The notes beneath the pieces were generated by a model. It was given only the letters and a program-made list of their open reading frames with translations, made no database searches and was not told the DNA's origin. From the NCBI GenBank assembly GCA_963741355.1, contig CAVUIG010000021.1, positions 8,615-72,614 of the forward strand: 64,000 nucleotides of DNA, written 5' to 3'. This document shows positions 28,864 through 37,724 of the stretch, piece after piece. Origin of the DNA: CAIWHR01 sp963741355. Lineage in GTDB: Bacteria > Pseudomonadota > Gammaproteobacteria > Burkholderiales > Casimicrobiaceae. The position numbers and the translations under genes are program-made. How positions within the stretch are numbered: position 1 is the stretch's first letter; each line of letters begins with the position of its first letter.

Positions 28864-30195
28864 TCAGCGCTGGAATGTGTGAACAAGATACAGCGAAATG
28901 ACCGGAAACATCACGAGCAGCGTGATGCGGACGAAATCCGACAGCAGGAACGGGACGACGCCCTTGAACGTCTCGACCAGCGGAACATCCTTGGCGAGCC
29001 GGTTGATGATGTAGACGTTGAGACCGACCGGCGGATGCACGAGCCCGATCTCGACGACCATCAGCGCGAGGATGCCGAACCAGATCGACTTGTCGGACGC
29101 CGAGAGGCCATAGTAATCGAGCGCCATGATCATCGGATAGAAGATCGGGATGGTGAGGAGGATCATCGCCAGCGCGTCCATCACGCAGCCCAGGAAGATG
29201 TAGATGACGAGGATCATCGCCATCACCGCGAGCGGCGCGACGCCGCTCGCCTTCACCCAGTCCGCGAGCTCGAGCGGCATCTGCGACAGCGCAAGCGTCG
29301 TGTTCATCATGTCGGCGCCGAGCAGCACGAGGAAGATCATCGCCGTGGACTGCGCGGTGCCGAGCGCGCTGTCGACGAGCCCTTTTCCACGCATGCCGCC
29401 GCTGACGATCGCGATGCCGCCGCACGCGGCCGCCCCGATTGCCGCCGCCTCGGTCGGATTCGCCCAGCCGCCGTAGATGCCGACGATCACGACGAGGAAC
29501 ACGACCAGCACCGGCCATACCTGCAGGAAGCTGCGGATGCGCTCCGGCCAGGCCACGCGCGGCCCCGCCGGTCCCGCGCCGGGCTTCAGCGTGACGACGA
29601 TCTGGACGACGAGCATGTAGCCCAGCATCGCGATGATGCCGGGCAGCACCGCCGCGACGAAGAGCTTGCCGATCGATTCCTGCGTGAGGATCGCGTAGAT
29701 CACGAGCGGCACCGACGGCGGGATCATGATCCCAAGCGTGCCTCCGGCCGCCAGCGCGCCGGTCGCAAGCGAGCCCGAGTATCCATAGCGGCGCAGCTCG
29801 GGCAGCGCGACCTGCCCCATCGTCGCCGCGGTCGCGACCGACGAACCGCAGATGGCGCCGAAGCCCGCGCAGGCGCCGATCGCGGCCATCGCGACGCCGC
29901 CCTTTCGGTGGCCGAGGAACGCGCCCACGAAGCGGAACAGCGCCTTCGAAAGGCCGCCGTGCGTCGCGAACTGCCCCATCAGCAGGAACAGCGGGATGAC
30001 GACGAGATCATAGTTGGAGAGCCGCGCGTACGCGAGATTCTTGAGCGAATTGAGCAGCGCGGGAAGATTGCCGCCGGACAGATGCAGGTATCCGGAGGCG
30101 CCGACGACGAACATCGCGATGCCGATCGGCACGCGCACGACCATCAGCGCCAGCATCACACCGAAGATCACGAAGCCGACGGTCGTGCCGCTCAC
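28864..30195 (-). CDS. dctM: TRAP transporter large permease (DctM family)
   Basis: 443 residues, intact, with about 12 membrane segments. It shows DctM hallmarks: VVIPLFLLMGQFA, GGVAMAAIGACAGFGAICGSS, LGIMIPPSVPLVIYAI and GLVHPPVGLNVYIIN. It is the ion-coupled channel of the TRAP system. GTG 30195 is preceded by GGAGG at good spacing. The dctP gene follows after 22 bp. Upstream, dctQ ends at 30450, an unusual 254-bp gap for TRAP genes, which holds short direct repeats. Confidence 0.95.
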   Translation of the reverse strand: MSGTTVGFVIFGVMLALMVVRVPIGIAMFVVGASGYLHLSGGNLPALLNSLKNLAYARLSNYDLVVIPLFLLMGQFATHGGLSKALFRFVGAFLGHRKGGVAMAAIGACAGFGAICGSSVATAATMGQVALPELRRYGYSGSLATGALAAGGTLGIMIPPSVPLVIYAILTQESIGKLFVAAVLPGIIAMLGYMLVVQIVVTLKPGAGPAGPRVAWPERIRSFLQVWPVLVVFLVVIVGIYGGWANPTEAAAIGAAACGGIAIVSGGMRGKGLVDSALGTAQSTAMIFLVLLGADMMNTTLALSQMPLELADWVKASGVAPLAVMAMILVIYIFLGCVMDALAMILLTIPIFYPMIMALDYYGLSASDKSIWFGILALMVVEIGLVHPPVGLNVYIINRLAKDVPLVETFKGVVPFLLSDFVRITLLVMFPVISLYLVHTFQR

Positions 30196-30266
30196 GACTC
30201 GGCCTCCGCCGCGGTCCCGGCGCGCCTGCGTTGAATGGTCGGCCTCCCTCGCCGATTCGCGTTTGT

Positions 30267-30456
30267 TCGCATCCCCTTGCCTTGGGCATGGCTCGGCCTC
30301 TTAAACGGCTCATGGCTGCAGCTTTCCGCGTCGGCCTCGGAACGCGACTCGCGCTTGTGTCGCATCCCCTTGCCTTCGCGTGGGTCCCCTGCTCACCGCT
30401 CGCGCGTTCCCCCTGCTCACCGCTCGCGCGCTCGGCCCCTGCTCGCCGCTCACGGC
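30267..30456. repeat. Direct repeats between dctQ and dctM
   Basis: A 17-bp word TCGCATCCCCTTGCCTT occurs at 30267-30283 and 30360-30376. Beside it, a 21-bp word starting CCCCTGCTCACCGCTCG is repeated at 30386-30406 and 30410-30430 (period 24), with a third degenerate copy at 30436-30456 that runs into the end of dctQ. The copies have no CRISPR-like spacing. They may affect mRNA processing between the genes or be slippage products. Confidence 0.6.
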
Positions 30457-30998
30457 TCGGCCCGACCGGATGCCGCGGCCGCGCGAAGCAGGTGGACGCA
30501 AAGGTAGAACCCGGCGGCAGCGAGCAGCGCGAATCCGGGCACCATCAGGATCTGCGCGACCCAGACCGGAAGGCCGAGCACCGCCGACGTTTCGCCGACC
30601 TCGCGCAGCGCAAGTGCGCCCACCGTCGTGCGCCAGGCGATGAGCGCGCCGAAGAGGCCGACCAGGAGCGAGCCGAACGCGTCGAGGCGAGCGACCGCAC
30701 GCGGCGCGAGATGGTGCGTGAAGAAGTCGACCTTGACGTCGCCGTTCACCAGGTGGCAATAGGCGAAGAACGTCGCCGCGGCGAACGCCGCGCACATCTG
30801 CAGCAGCTCGACGTCGCCCGGCACCGGCGCGGCGAAAAGCTTGCGCCCGGTGATCGACACGATCGACATCGCGACGAGCGCGACGAACACGAGCCCGCCC
30901 GCGATGGCGAGCTGGCGCGACAGGGCGAGCAGCAGCCGCCCGCCGCGCCCGAAGCCCGACCGGCCCAGCGCCGGCGTGTCCTGCGTGATGTCGGTCAT
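30450..30998 (-). CDS. dctQ: TRAP transporter small permease (DctQ family)
   Basis: 182 residues with four membrane segments: IAGGLVFVALVAMSIVSI, a segment around AAFAAATFFAYCHLVNG, GSLLVGLFGALIAWRT and ILMVPGFALLAAAGFYLC. The SITGRKLFAAPVPGDVELLQ region is the usual DctQ loop. It begins 29 bp after iorB ends, so it is the fourth-from-substrate link between the ior genes and the transporter. The last codons (AAAASGRAEP) are encoded in a degenerate copy of the repeat described at 30386-30456. Confidence 0.9.
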   Translation of the reverse strand: MTDITQDTPALGRSGFGRGGRLLLALSRQLAIAGGLVFVALVAMSIVSITGRKLFAAPVPGDVELLQMCAAFAAATFFAYCHLVNGDVKVDFFTHHLAPRAVARLDAFGSLLVGLFGALIAWRTTVGALALREVGETSAVLGLPVWVAQILMVPGFALLAAAGFYLCVHLLRAAAASGRAEP

Positions 30999-31026
30999 CC
31001 CGGTCCCCTTGCGAAACGACGATGCG

Positions 31027-32610
31027 TCAGGTGCTTGTGCCGGCGCGCTGCGCCGGAGCGGGCTTGCGCGGAACGAATGCGATGCGCGAAACGGCGACCG
31101 GGCGCGGCGGCGCGCCGTGCCTTGTCAGCGCCGCGTCGAGCGCTTTCCCGCCTTCGTCCGTGAGCGCGGCTTCGCGCGCATCCCGGATCGCCGCCGCGCG
31201 CTCGTCCGCGCCAACCTTCGCCGTGGCGAGGTGGCCGAGGATGTGCGCGAGATTCGCCTTGCCGCGCTTGTTCGTCGCGCCGTAGCCCTTGATCAGCCGG
31301 CCGCAGAGCGCGATCTCGTGCGCGCACTGCCAGCTTTCCGCGGCTGCGGATTCCACCGCGGCGAGCCAACGCTCGATGGCCGCCTGTTCCTCGCGATAGC
31401 GCGCGCCGTGACGGCGAACGGCTTTCATCGCGGCGAGCGCGCGCAAGGCGAGGAAGCCGGACACGTCGTCGGTGCGCAGATGCAGCGAAAACGCGAGTGG
31501 CGACTTGCCGCGCGCCTGGCGCCGCCGGTCCCACGCATCGAGCCTGCGCGCGAGCGGCGTCGGCAGCAGCGAGCCGATCTCCTCGGCGCCGGGGCCGAAA
31601 TAGTCGACGATGCGGACGATGTCCGCGGGCTCGGCCGCGACTTCGCGCCGCACGCGCGCGAACCGGTGGGCGCGGCACTTGAGATGAGCGACGCGGATCA
31701 CGTCGTCATAGGCCATCCACAGCGCGAGGAAGCGTGCGGCCTCGCGCGTGAGCGCGTGGCCGTGCCCGCCCGCGGGATCGCAGGCCGTTTCCGCCGCGAG
31801 CATGCGCGCCAATCGCTGCCGGTACAGCTCGGCGTAGGCGGCGTCCTGGAAATCGAGTTGCCGATCGAATCCCGCGGCGACGATGTCGCGCGTTGCCTCG
31901 GGAAAGCCGGCTGCGACTTGAAGCGCGGACGGCGAACGGAGCGTCGACTCGTCATTGCCGCGGGCTCGCGGGGCCGGCGCTTGCGGCGTCGCGATCCCGG
32001 CGAATCCGCGGGCGAACCCGGCGAGGCTCGCGTTCGCGCCGCGCTCTCCGCGGCGGATCACCGCTTCGAACGCGTCGCGCGCGAACGGCAGCACACCGGA
32101 CGCGGCGATCGCGCCGAACATCACCGCGCTGACGACGGTGCCGGCCGCTGTGGCCTCGAGGCCCATGTCGAACGCGTGGAATTCGCGGCTTTGCGCGCGC
32201 ACGACATCGGAGAGGCGGTCCGAGTCGAGCCGGCCGTCGGCGAGCGGCATCTTCTCCGACGTGGTGAGCGTGCGGCCGAGCGAGGCGATCATCACGGTGC
32301 GCTCGGGACTCACCATTCCGGTCTGGACGACGCGCGCGGCTTCCAGGAGCTCCGAGGCGATCGCGAGATCGATGCCGCCGGGAACGGGCAGCAGCGACAG
32401 GATCGGCCGTCTTCCGCCGAGCGCGCTCGCCGGCTGCGGCCAGACCTCGACGTAATACGTCGTCGCGCCGGTGCGCTGCGCGACGCCGGGGATCGACGTG
32501 CTCTGCGCCGGATGTCCCGCGGCATTGGCGAGGTCGACCAGCCATTCGGCGAGCACGCCGCCGCCTTCTCCGCCGAGCGCCGCGATCAGGATCGTGATGG
32601 GTCGCGTCAT
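31027..32610 (-). CDS. iorB: Indolepyruvate oxidoreductase subunit beta, long form (IorB + DUF6537-like region)
   Basis: 527 residues, intact. The N-terminal about 200 residues are the 2-oxoacid oxidoreductase gamma domain (LIAALGGEGGGVLAEWLVDLA, GVAQRTGATTYYVEVW, FDMGLEATAAGTVVSAVMFG). The remainder resembles the extended C-terminal region seen in proteobacterial IorB (RVAHLKCRAHRFARVR, LIKGYGATNKRGKANL). ATG 32610 is 7 bp after the reconstructed iorA stop. With IorA it converts aryl-pyruvates from Trp, Phe or Tyr transamination to aryl-acetyl-CoA. Confidence 0.92.
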   Translation of the reverse strand: MTRPITILIAALGGEGGGVLAEWLVDLANAAGHPAQSTSIPGVAQRTGATTYYVEVWPQPASALGGRRPILSLLPVPGGIDLAIASELLEAARVVQTGMVSPERTVMIASLGRTLTTSEKMPLADGRLDSDRLSDVVRAQSREFHAFDMGLEATAAGTVVSAVMFGAIAASGVLPFARDAFEAVIRRGERGANASLAGFARGFAGIATPQAPAPRARGNDESTLRSPSALQVAAGFPEATRDIVAAGFDRQLDFQDAAYAELYRQRLARMLAAETACDPAGGHGHALTREAARFLALWMAYDDVIRVAHLKCRAHRFARVRREVAAEPADIVRIVDYFGPGAEEIGSLLPTPLARRLDAWDRRRQARGKSPLAFSLHLRTDDVSGFLALRALAAMKAVRRHGARYREEQAAIERWLAAVESAAAESWQCAHEIALCGRLIKGYGATNKRGKANLAHILGHLATAKVGADERAAAIRDAREAALTDEGGKALDAALTRHGAPPRPVAVSRIAFVPRKPAPAQRAGTST

Positions 32611-32617
32611 GTTCGAT

Positions 32618-34767
32618 CTACGCGGGCTGCAGCAACCCGATGATCGGCACCGCGAACGCGCGCGGCGACCCGGTCGCGCCATCCGGGATTGCTGATGACC
32701 TCGCCGCGATAGAACGACGGGCACAGCCGCGCGGCGTGCGCATTCTCGCCGCACAGCCCGCAGCCGACGCACCCATCCAGCACGGTCGCCACCGGATCGA
32801 CCTTGAGCGGATCGGAGCTGTCCTTCAACGACAGCGTCGGGCAGCCGGAGAGCCGGATGCACGAGTGATCGCCGGAGCACGTGTCCTCGTCGACGCCGTA
32901 CTTGACGCGAACGCCGCGCCGGCCCGCCTTGCGCTGCGCCGCGCGCCACGGCTTGACCCGCCGCTGCCGCTCGAGCTGGCATTCGCCTTCGGCGATGATC
33001 ACCTTGAGCCCGGCGAAGTCGGTGGTGAAGGCCTCGTGCAGCGCGCTGCGCATCGCGTCGACGCGGTAGCTGTCGACGTTCTTCACCCATTCGACGCCGA
33101 TGCCCTGCAGCGTGCGCTCGATCGCGCGGTTGCCGTGGACGACGCTCGCCTCCTCGGCGTCGGCCTTGGCGGCATCGGTCGGCGTCGACAGGATGCCCTG
33201 CGCGCCCGTCGCCGACGTGTAGCCGTTCTTGAGGATCAGCAGCACTGCGTCGTCGCCGTTGAAGAGCGCCGACTGCACGCCCGAGACGAGCCCATTGTGC
33301 CAGAAGCCGCCGTCGCCCATGATCGCGAGCGTTCGCCGCGACATCACCGGCGACACGCCGGCGCGGCTCGCGAGGCTCATCCCGTAGCCCAGGATCGTGT
33401 GGCCGGACGAGAACGGCTCGAACGACGCGAACGAATGGCAGCCGATGTCGGCCGCGATATGGAGCCGGCCGATGTCCTGCTGCAGGAGCTTCAGCGCCGC
33501 GAACACCGGACGCTCCGGGCAGCCGATGCAGAATTGCGGCGGGCGCGCGGGCAGCGGCGCGCCGAGCTGCTTCGTCACCGCCTCGCGCCGCGCTGCGGTC
33601 GCGTCGAGCCAGGCTCGCCCCGTCCCGATCGTCATGCCGGGCGCTGCGCGCTCGACGAATGCGGCGAGGCCCCGCGCGACGACCTCGACCGTGTATTCGC
33701 CGGCCATCGGCAGGACGTCCTTGCCGTGCACCGCGGCCGCCACGTCGTGGCGACGCAGGATCGCGAGGATTTCCTGCTCGATGAATTCGGGCTGGCCTTC
33801 CTCGACGACGAGCACCGCGCGCTTGCCGTCGCAGAATTGCGCGATCTCGCCCGGCACCAGCGGGCACGTGACGTTGAGTACGAGCATCGGCAGTGCGGAC
33901 TCGCCGAACGCATCCGCCAGATCGAGCTGCTGCAGCGAGCGGATCAGCGTGTTGTAGAGGCCGCCCTGCACGATGATGCCGATGTCGTCGCGCCGGCCGG
34001 CAAAGATTTCGTTGAGTCCGTGCATCGACGATGAACCGCCGCGCCGCCGGCAGGCGCTCGCCCGTCTTCACCTTTTCGTGCCGGTAGGTCGACGGCGGGT
34101 GCGACAGCCGGTCGTAGTCGAACGCGGCCGGATCGTCCATGAGGTGCCGGCTCGAAACTGCGGGCGCCACGTTGTCGGCGCAGACGAAGCTGCCGCGGAC
34201 GTGGCACGCGCGGATGCGAAGCTGGAACATCACCGGCGTGCTCGCCGCCTCCGACAGCGCGAACGCCGTCTCGACCAGCCGGACCATGTGCGCGAGCTCG
34301 GGACGCGGGTCGACGAGGATCAGCGACGACTTCAGCGCGAACGCGTACGTCCGCTCCTGGATGACGCTCGCGCCCTCGCCGTAATCCTCGCCGACGACGA
34401 TCAGCGCGCCGCCGGTGACGCCGGGCGAGGCGAGATTCGACAGCGCGTCGGCGGCGACGTTGGTGCCGACGATCGACTTCCAGGTGACGGCGCCGCGCAG
34501 CGGATAGTGGATCGACGCTCCCAGCATCGCCGCGGCCGACGCCTCGTTCGAGCAGGCCTCGACGTGCACGCCGAGCTCGGCGAGGTAATCCTTCGCCTGC
34601 ACCAGCACGTCGAGCAGGTGCGACACCGGCGCCCCCTGGTAGCCGCCCACGTACGCCACGCCGGACTGCAGCAGCGCCTTGGTGATCGCGAGGATCCCCT
34701 CGCCATGGAAGATCTCGCCCTTGCCGCGGCGCAGCATCGCGACTTCCCGGCCGAACGATACCTCCAC
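32618..34767 (-). CDS. iorA: Indolepyruvate:ferredoxin oxidoreductase subunit alpha, frameshifted
   Basis: About 715 residues. N-terminal pyrimidine domain (KGEIFHGEGILAITKALLQS, VGGYQGAPVSHLLD), middle domain, then TPP motif IMGDGGFWHNGLVSGVQSA and C-terminal Fe-S motifs EDTCSGDHSCIRLSGCPT and CVGCGLCGENAHAARLCPS. The GTG at 34767 has AGGAGG upstream. A break near 34030 is repaired by one base. Near 32640 another break hides the true end: the alternative frame gives FAVPIIGLLQPA and TAG at 32618-32620, which I take as the stop. First gene of the unit iorAB-dctQMP-MBL-mhaAB-hmgA. Known enzymes act on indolepyruvate, phenylpyruvate and 4-hydroxyphenylpyruvate. Confidence 0.92.
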
Positions 34768-34790
34768 CCGCCCCTCCTCGCCGCCTTTTG

Positions 34791-34818
34791 TTTGATATCA
34801 ACCATTCATATTATGAAT
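34791..34818. promoter_or_regulatory. Palindromes in the iorA/LysR divergent promoter region
   Basis: Only 45 bp separate the divergent iorA and LysR-like starts. A perfect palindrome TTGATATCAA (34792-34801) and a second dyad ATTCAT-att-ATGAAT (34804-34818, overlapping the LysR start codon) lie here. Such sites suit a LysR-type operator controlling both genes. Since the adjacent regulator is degraded, control may be lost or supplied in trans. Confidence 0.45.
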
Positions 34819-35127
34819 ACTTCGTCGCTGAACCTCAACCTGCTCCGGACCTTCCACGCGGTCCACGCGGCAGGCAGCGTCAGAGCCGCCGCCCTGCGGC
34901 TGGGCGTCTCGCAGCCGACGGTGAGCCATGGCCTCGAGAAGCTGCGCCTCCTCTGCCAGGATCCGCTCTTCGTGCGCAACCGGCGGTCGAGCTCCTGGCG
35001 CCATGCTCCTCGGACCGAGCCAGGGACACGCCGTGCCGCCGCCGGGCTTCCGGCGCTTTGCGCACGCCCGTCGTCTCGAATCTCCGGACCGCGCTGTTCC
35101 GCCGGCCCTCCAAACCCACTAAGATAG
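34813..35127 (+). pseudogene. LysR-family regulator remnant (DNA-binding domain only)
   Basis: The first about 58 codons encode a clean LysR winged helix-turn-helix: LNLNLLRTFHAVHAAGSVRA, LRLGVSQPTVSHGLEKLR and DPLFVRNRR. After about 34990 no frame continues the effector-binding domain; the readable frames are Arg/Pro-rich without family motifs. The next gene starts at 35234, so at least 200 residues are missing. It sits divergent to iorA, as regulators of such operons do. I read it as a truncated pseudogene; a short stand-alone HTH protein is less likely. Confidence 0.7.
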
Positions 35128-35233
35128 CGCCCGTACTCGAAGCGCGGGGACGCGCGCGCCCGCCCGACACGATCGGGCAGCGGCCGCCCGACCCGCCACG
35201 CGATCCCACCCGTCGTTCACTCGCGAGCCCGCC

Positions 35234-37036
35234 ATGACCTCAGCGTCGATTCCCGTCACGAACGAATTCAGGCGCTGGGCATGGCTGCCGACGCCCGGCA
35301 CGTGGAAGTACTACGCGCTGCTCGGCGTCATCGGCATCTTCATCCTCGGACCGCTGGGCGGCGTGGCGGCGTCGTACATGAACTTCTCGCTCGGGTTCTT
35401 CGTCGGCGGGCAGGTGCTCGCGGGAATCCTGGGATCCACGGTCACGTTCGGATACGGCGCGCAGGGACGCCACGGCGCGAACTACATCCAGACGACGGCG
35501 GCATCGGTCGCGGGGATGAGCGGCATGGCGGTCGTCATCCAGGCGATGACGTGGATGGGGATGCCGGCGCCGCCCATGTGGCAGCTCGTCCTCTACATGA
35601 TGTGCATCGGCATGTTCGGCGTCGGCGTCGGGATGCTCTACACGCCGATCTTGGTCGACCGCCTGCAGCTCACGTTTCCCTCCGGTCTCGCGGTCGCCAA
35701 CATCCTGCGCGCGCTGACCGACCCCGTGCTGCTGAGGCAATCGGTATCGCGCCTCTTCGGCGGGATGGCGCTGGGCGTCGTCGGCGGCATCGGAAGCGCG
35801 AAGATCGCATGGATGGGCGCGATCGACGTGTCGACGTCGACGTTCGGCGCCGGGATGATCGTCGGCGCGCGGATCGGCCTCGCGGCGATCGTCGGCGGGC
35901 TCGTCGGCTGGGCGATGATCCCCTATTTCATCTCGATCGGATGGCTCAACCCGGGCGAGCCGTTCCGCAAGATCACGTTCCTCATCGCGCTCGGCATGAT
36001 CATGGGCGCCGCGATCGTCGATGTATCCCTCATTCTCGTCCGTGCCTGGCAGCGTGCCCGGCAGGTGTCCGCGGAGAAGCCCGTCGAGCAGGAGGACTGG
36101 AAGCGCACGAACACCAAGCGTCTCGTCGCGTGGGTCGTGTTCTGGGGGATCGGCATCGTCGTCGTCGGATCACAGGTGCTGCACCAGCCGGTCGGCTATC
36201 TGACATTCGCCGTGCTGCTCGTGTTCGTGTTCGCGCTGGTCAACGGAATATCTCTCGGCATCACCGACTCGAATCCCATTTCCTCCGCGTTCGTGGTCAC
36301 CGTTGTCCTGATGGCAGGCCTCGGGCTGCGCGATCCGATCGTTGGCATGATGGCGGGCACCGTGCTGCTGGTTTCGACCAGCGAGGCCTGCGACATGCAG
36401 CAGGACCGCTCCACGGGCTGGCGCCTCGGCACCAATCGGACGATCCAGTTCCGCTTCCAGGTGGCCGGCATCGTGATGGGCGCGATCATGGCCGTCGTGT
36501 TCGCCAACCTCTTCATGAGCGCGTATCCGGTACTGAGCCTCGACCAGACGACGATGTCCGCCAAAGACCAGCCGGCACAATGGACGTCCGCGATGACCTA
36601 CAAGTTCGTCGGCGTGCTGCGCAGCCTCACTGACGACAAGCCGTATCAGCGTACGGCGATCTGGGTCGGCGTGGGCATCGGCTTCCTCACCGAGTTCCTG
36701 CGCAAGTACATCAAGTCGCGCGAGCGATACCAGAAGTTCGTCGCCGGAAGCCGTGCGGGATTCGTCACCGACTTCGTGCTCGACTCCGCGGTATTGCCCT
36801 CGCCGTACGCGTCGTCGTTCGGCGGCTTCCTCAATCTCGCGACCTCCGCGTGGTTCGCGGCGGGCGGCGTGATCGCCAGCTTCGGCAACACGCTCGCGAA
36901 GCGCAAGCAGACCAAGACGGTGCTGCCGGAAGACATGAACACCGCATCGCTCTTGGGCGGCGGCCTCATCGCCGGCGACGCGCTCGCGGCCCTCGGCCTC
37001 GGCATTGCCGGACTGCTCGGGACCCTGCTCAGCTGA
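35234..37036 (+). CDS. OPT-family oligopeptide/metal-chelate transporter
   Basis: 600 residues, intact, with about 14 membrane segments. It shows OPT/YSL-type features: LGSTVTFGYGAQGRHGANYI, YTPILVDRLQLTFPSGLAVA, ITDSNPISSAFVVTVVLMAG, STSEACDMQQDRSTGWRLG and TDFVLDSAVLPSPYASSFGG. OPT proteins are secondary importers of peptides or metal chelates. The ATG at 35234 has no strong ribosome site. It stands alone between the LysR remnant and the marR operon, so the substrate cannot be inferred from neighbours. Confidence 0.85.
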   Translation: MTSASIPVTNEFRRWAWLPTPGTWKYYALLGVIGIFILGPLGGVAASYMNFSLGFFVGGQVLAGILGSTVTFGYGAQGRHGANYIQTTAASVAGMSGMAVVIQAMTWMGMPAPPMWQLVLYMMCIGMFGVGVGMLYTPILVDRLQLTFPSGLAVANILRALTDPVLLRQSVSRLFGGMALGVVGGIGSAKIAWMGAIDVSTSTFGAGMIVGARIGLAAIVGGLVGWAMIPYFISIGWLNPGEPFRKITFLIALGMIMGAAIVDVSLILVRAWQRARQVSAEKPVEQEDWKRTNTKRLVAWVVFWGIGIVVVGSQVLHQPVGYLTFAVLLVFVFALVNGISLGITDSNPISSAFVVTVVLMAGLGLRDPIVGMMAGTVLLVSTSEACDMQQDRSTGWRLGTNRTIQFRFQVAGIVMGAIMAVVFANLFMSAYPVLSLDQTTMSAKDQPAQWTSAMTYKFVGVLRSLTDDKPYQRTAIWVGVGIGFLTEFLRKYIKSRERYQKFVAGSRAGFVTDFVLDSAVLPSPYASSFGGFLNLATSAWFAAGGVIASFGNTLAKRKQTKTVLPEDMNTASLLGGGLIAGDALAALGLGIAGLLGTLLS

Positions 37037-37162
37037 CCGTCGCCCCCGGCGCCGTTGCGGGCGCCGCGGCACGACCCTCGCGCCAAAGCCGTGACGGGCA
37101 TGGCCGGACAGTTCGCCGGTCGCGGCGGCGGCCGGCTCGCTGATTCCCTGCGCGACACGGGG

Positions 37163-37191
37163 TTGACAATCGCTGCCTAGGCAGCCATATT
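37163..37191 (+). promoter_or_regulatory. marR promoter with palindromic operator in the spacer
   Basis: TTGACA (37163-37168) and CATATT (37186-37191) are separated by exactly 17 bp. The spacer holds a perfect 14-bp palindrome GCTGCCTAGGCAGC (37172-37185), and half of it (GCTGCC) recurs right before the start codon. A repressor bound here would block RNA polymerase, as expected for MarR autoregulation. The -10 box is only 6 bp before the ATG at 37198, so the transcript may be leaderless. Confidence 0.7.
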
Positions 37192-37197
37192 GCTGCC

Positions 37198-37717
37198 ATG
37201 ACAGCGAATTGCCTCCCCGAAGCGCCGTGCGCGGACGCAGCCGGCGTCCGCCTACCCCGGCGATCCCGACGTTCTATCGCGGCGACGACTACCAGGTCGA
37301 CGAAAGCATCGGCTACCTGCTGCGGCAGCTGCGCATCCAGATGGACCGCGCGATCGACGCCGAGATGGCCGAGCACGACCTGACCGGCGTGCAGTGGGGG
37401 CCGCTGCTGGCGATTCATTTCGGCCTCGGCGACACGGCCGCCGAACTCGCGCGCGTCGGCTGTGTCGATACCGGTGCGATGACGCGGATGCTCGACCGCC
37501 TCGAGGCCAAGGGACTGCTGCGCCGCGCGCCGCTGCCCCAACGACGCGCGCGTCATGCGCATCGACCTGACGGCCGAGGGGCGGCGCCTGTGCCGCCTGA
37601 TCCCCTACGGACTTTCGCGGGTGCTGAATTCGCTGTTGCGCGGATTCACCGCCGCAGGAGCTCGAAACGATGAAGTCGATGGTCCGCCGGATGCTCGCCA
37701 ATGCGGAAGCGAAGTGA
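37198..37717 (+). CDS. MarR-family repressor of the efflux operon, frameshifted
   Basis: About 170 residues. After a short N-terminus the winged-helix domain reads ESIGYLLRQLRIQMDRAID, LTGVQWGPLLAIHFG, CVDTGAMTRMLDRLEAKGLL, then (next frame) a wing and FTAAELETMKSMVRRMLANA ending AEAK before TGA 37715-37717. Frame breaks near 37250, 37535 and 37655 fit doubled bases. It precedes a TolC-like gene, a membrane-fusion gene and an EmrB gene, so it is likely their local repressor released by phenolic or drug ligands. No ribosome site precedes ATG 37198. Confidence 0.85.
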
Positions 37718-37724
37718 GCGGGCG

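Noticed and set aside
30386..30456. Repeats resembling a CRISPR array
   Set aside because: Units are 21 bp with only 3-5 bp between them, the third copy is degenerate, and no cas gene is present.
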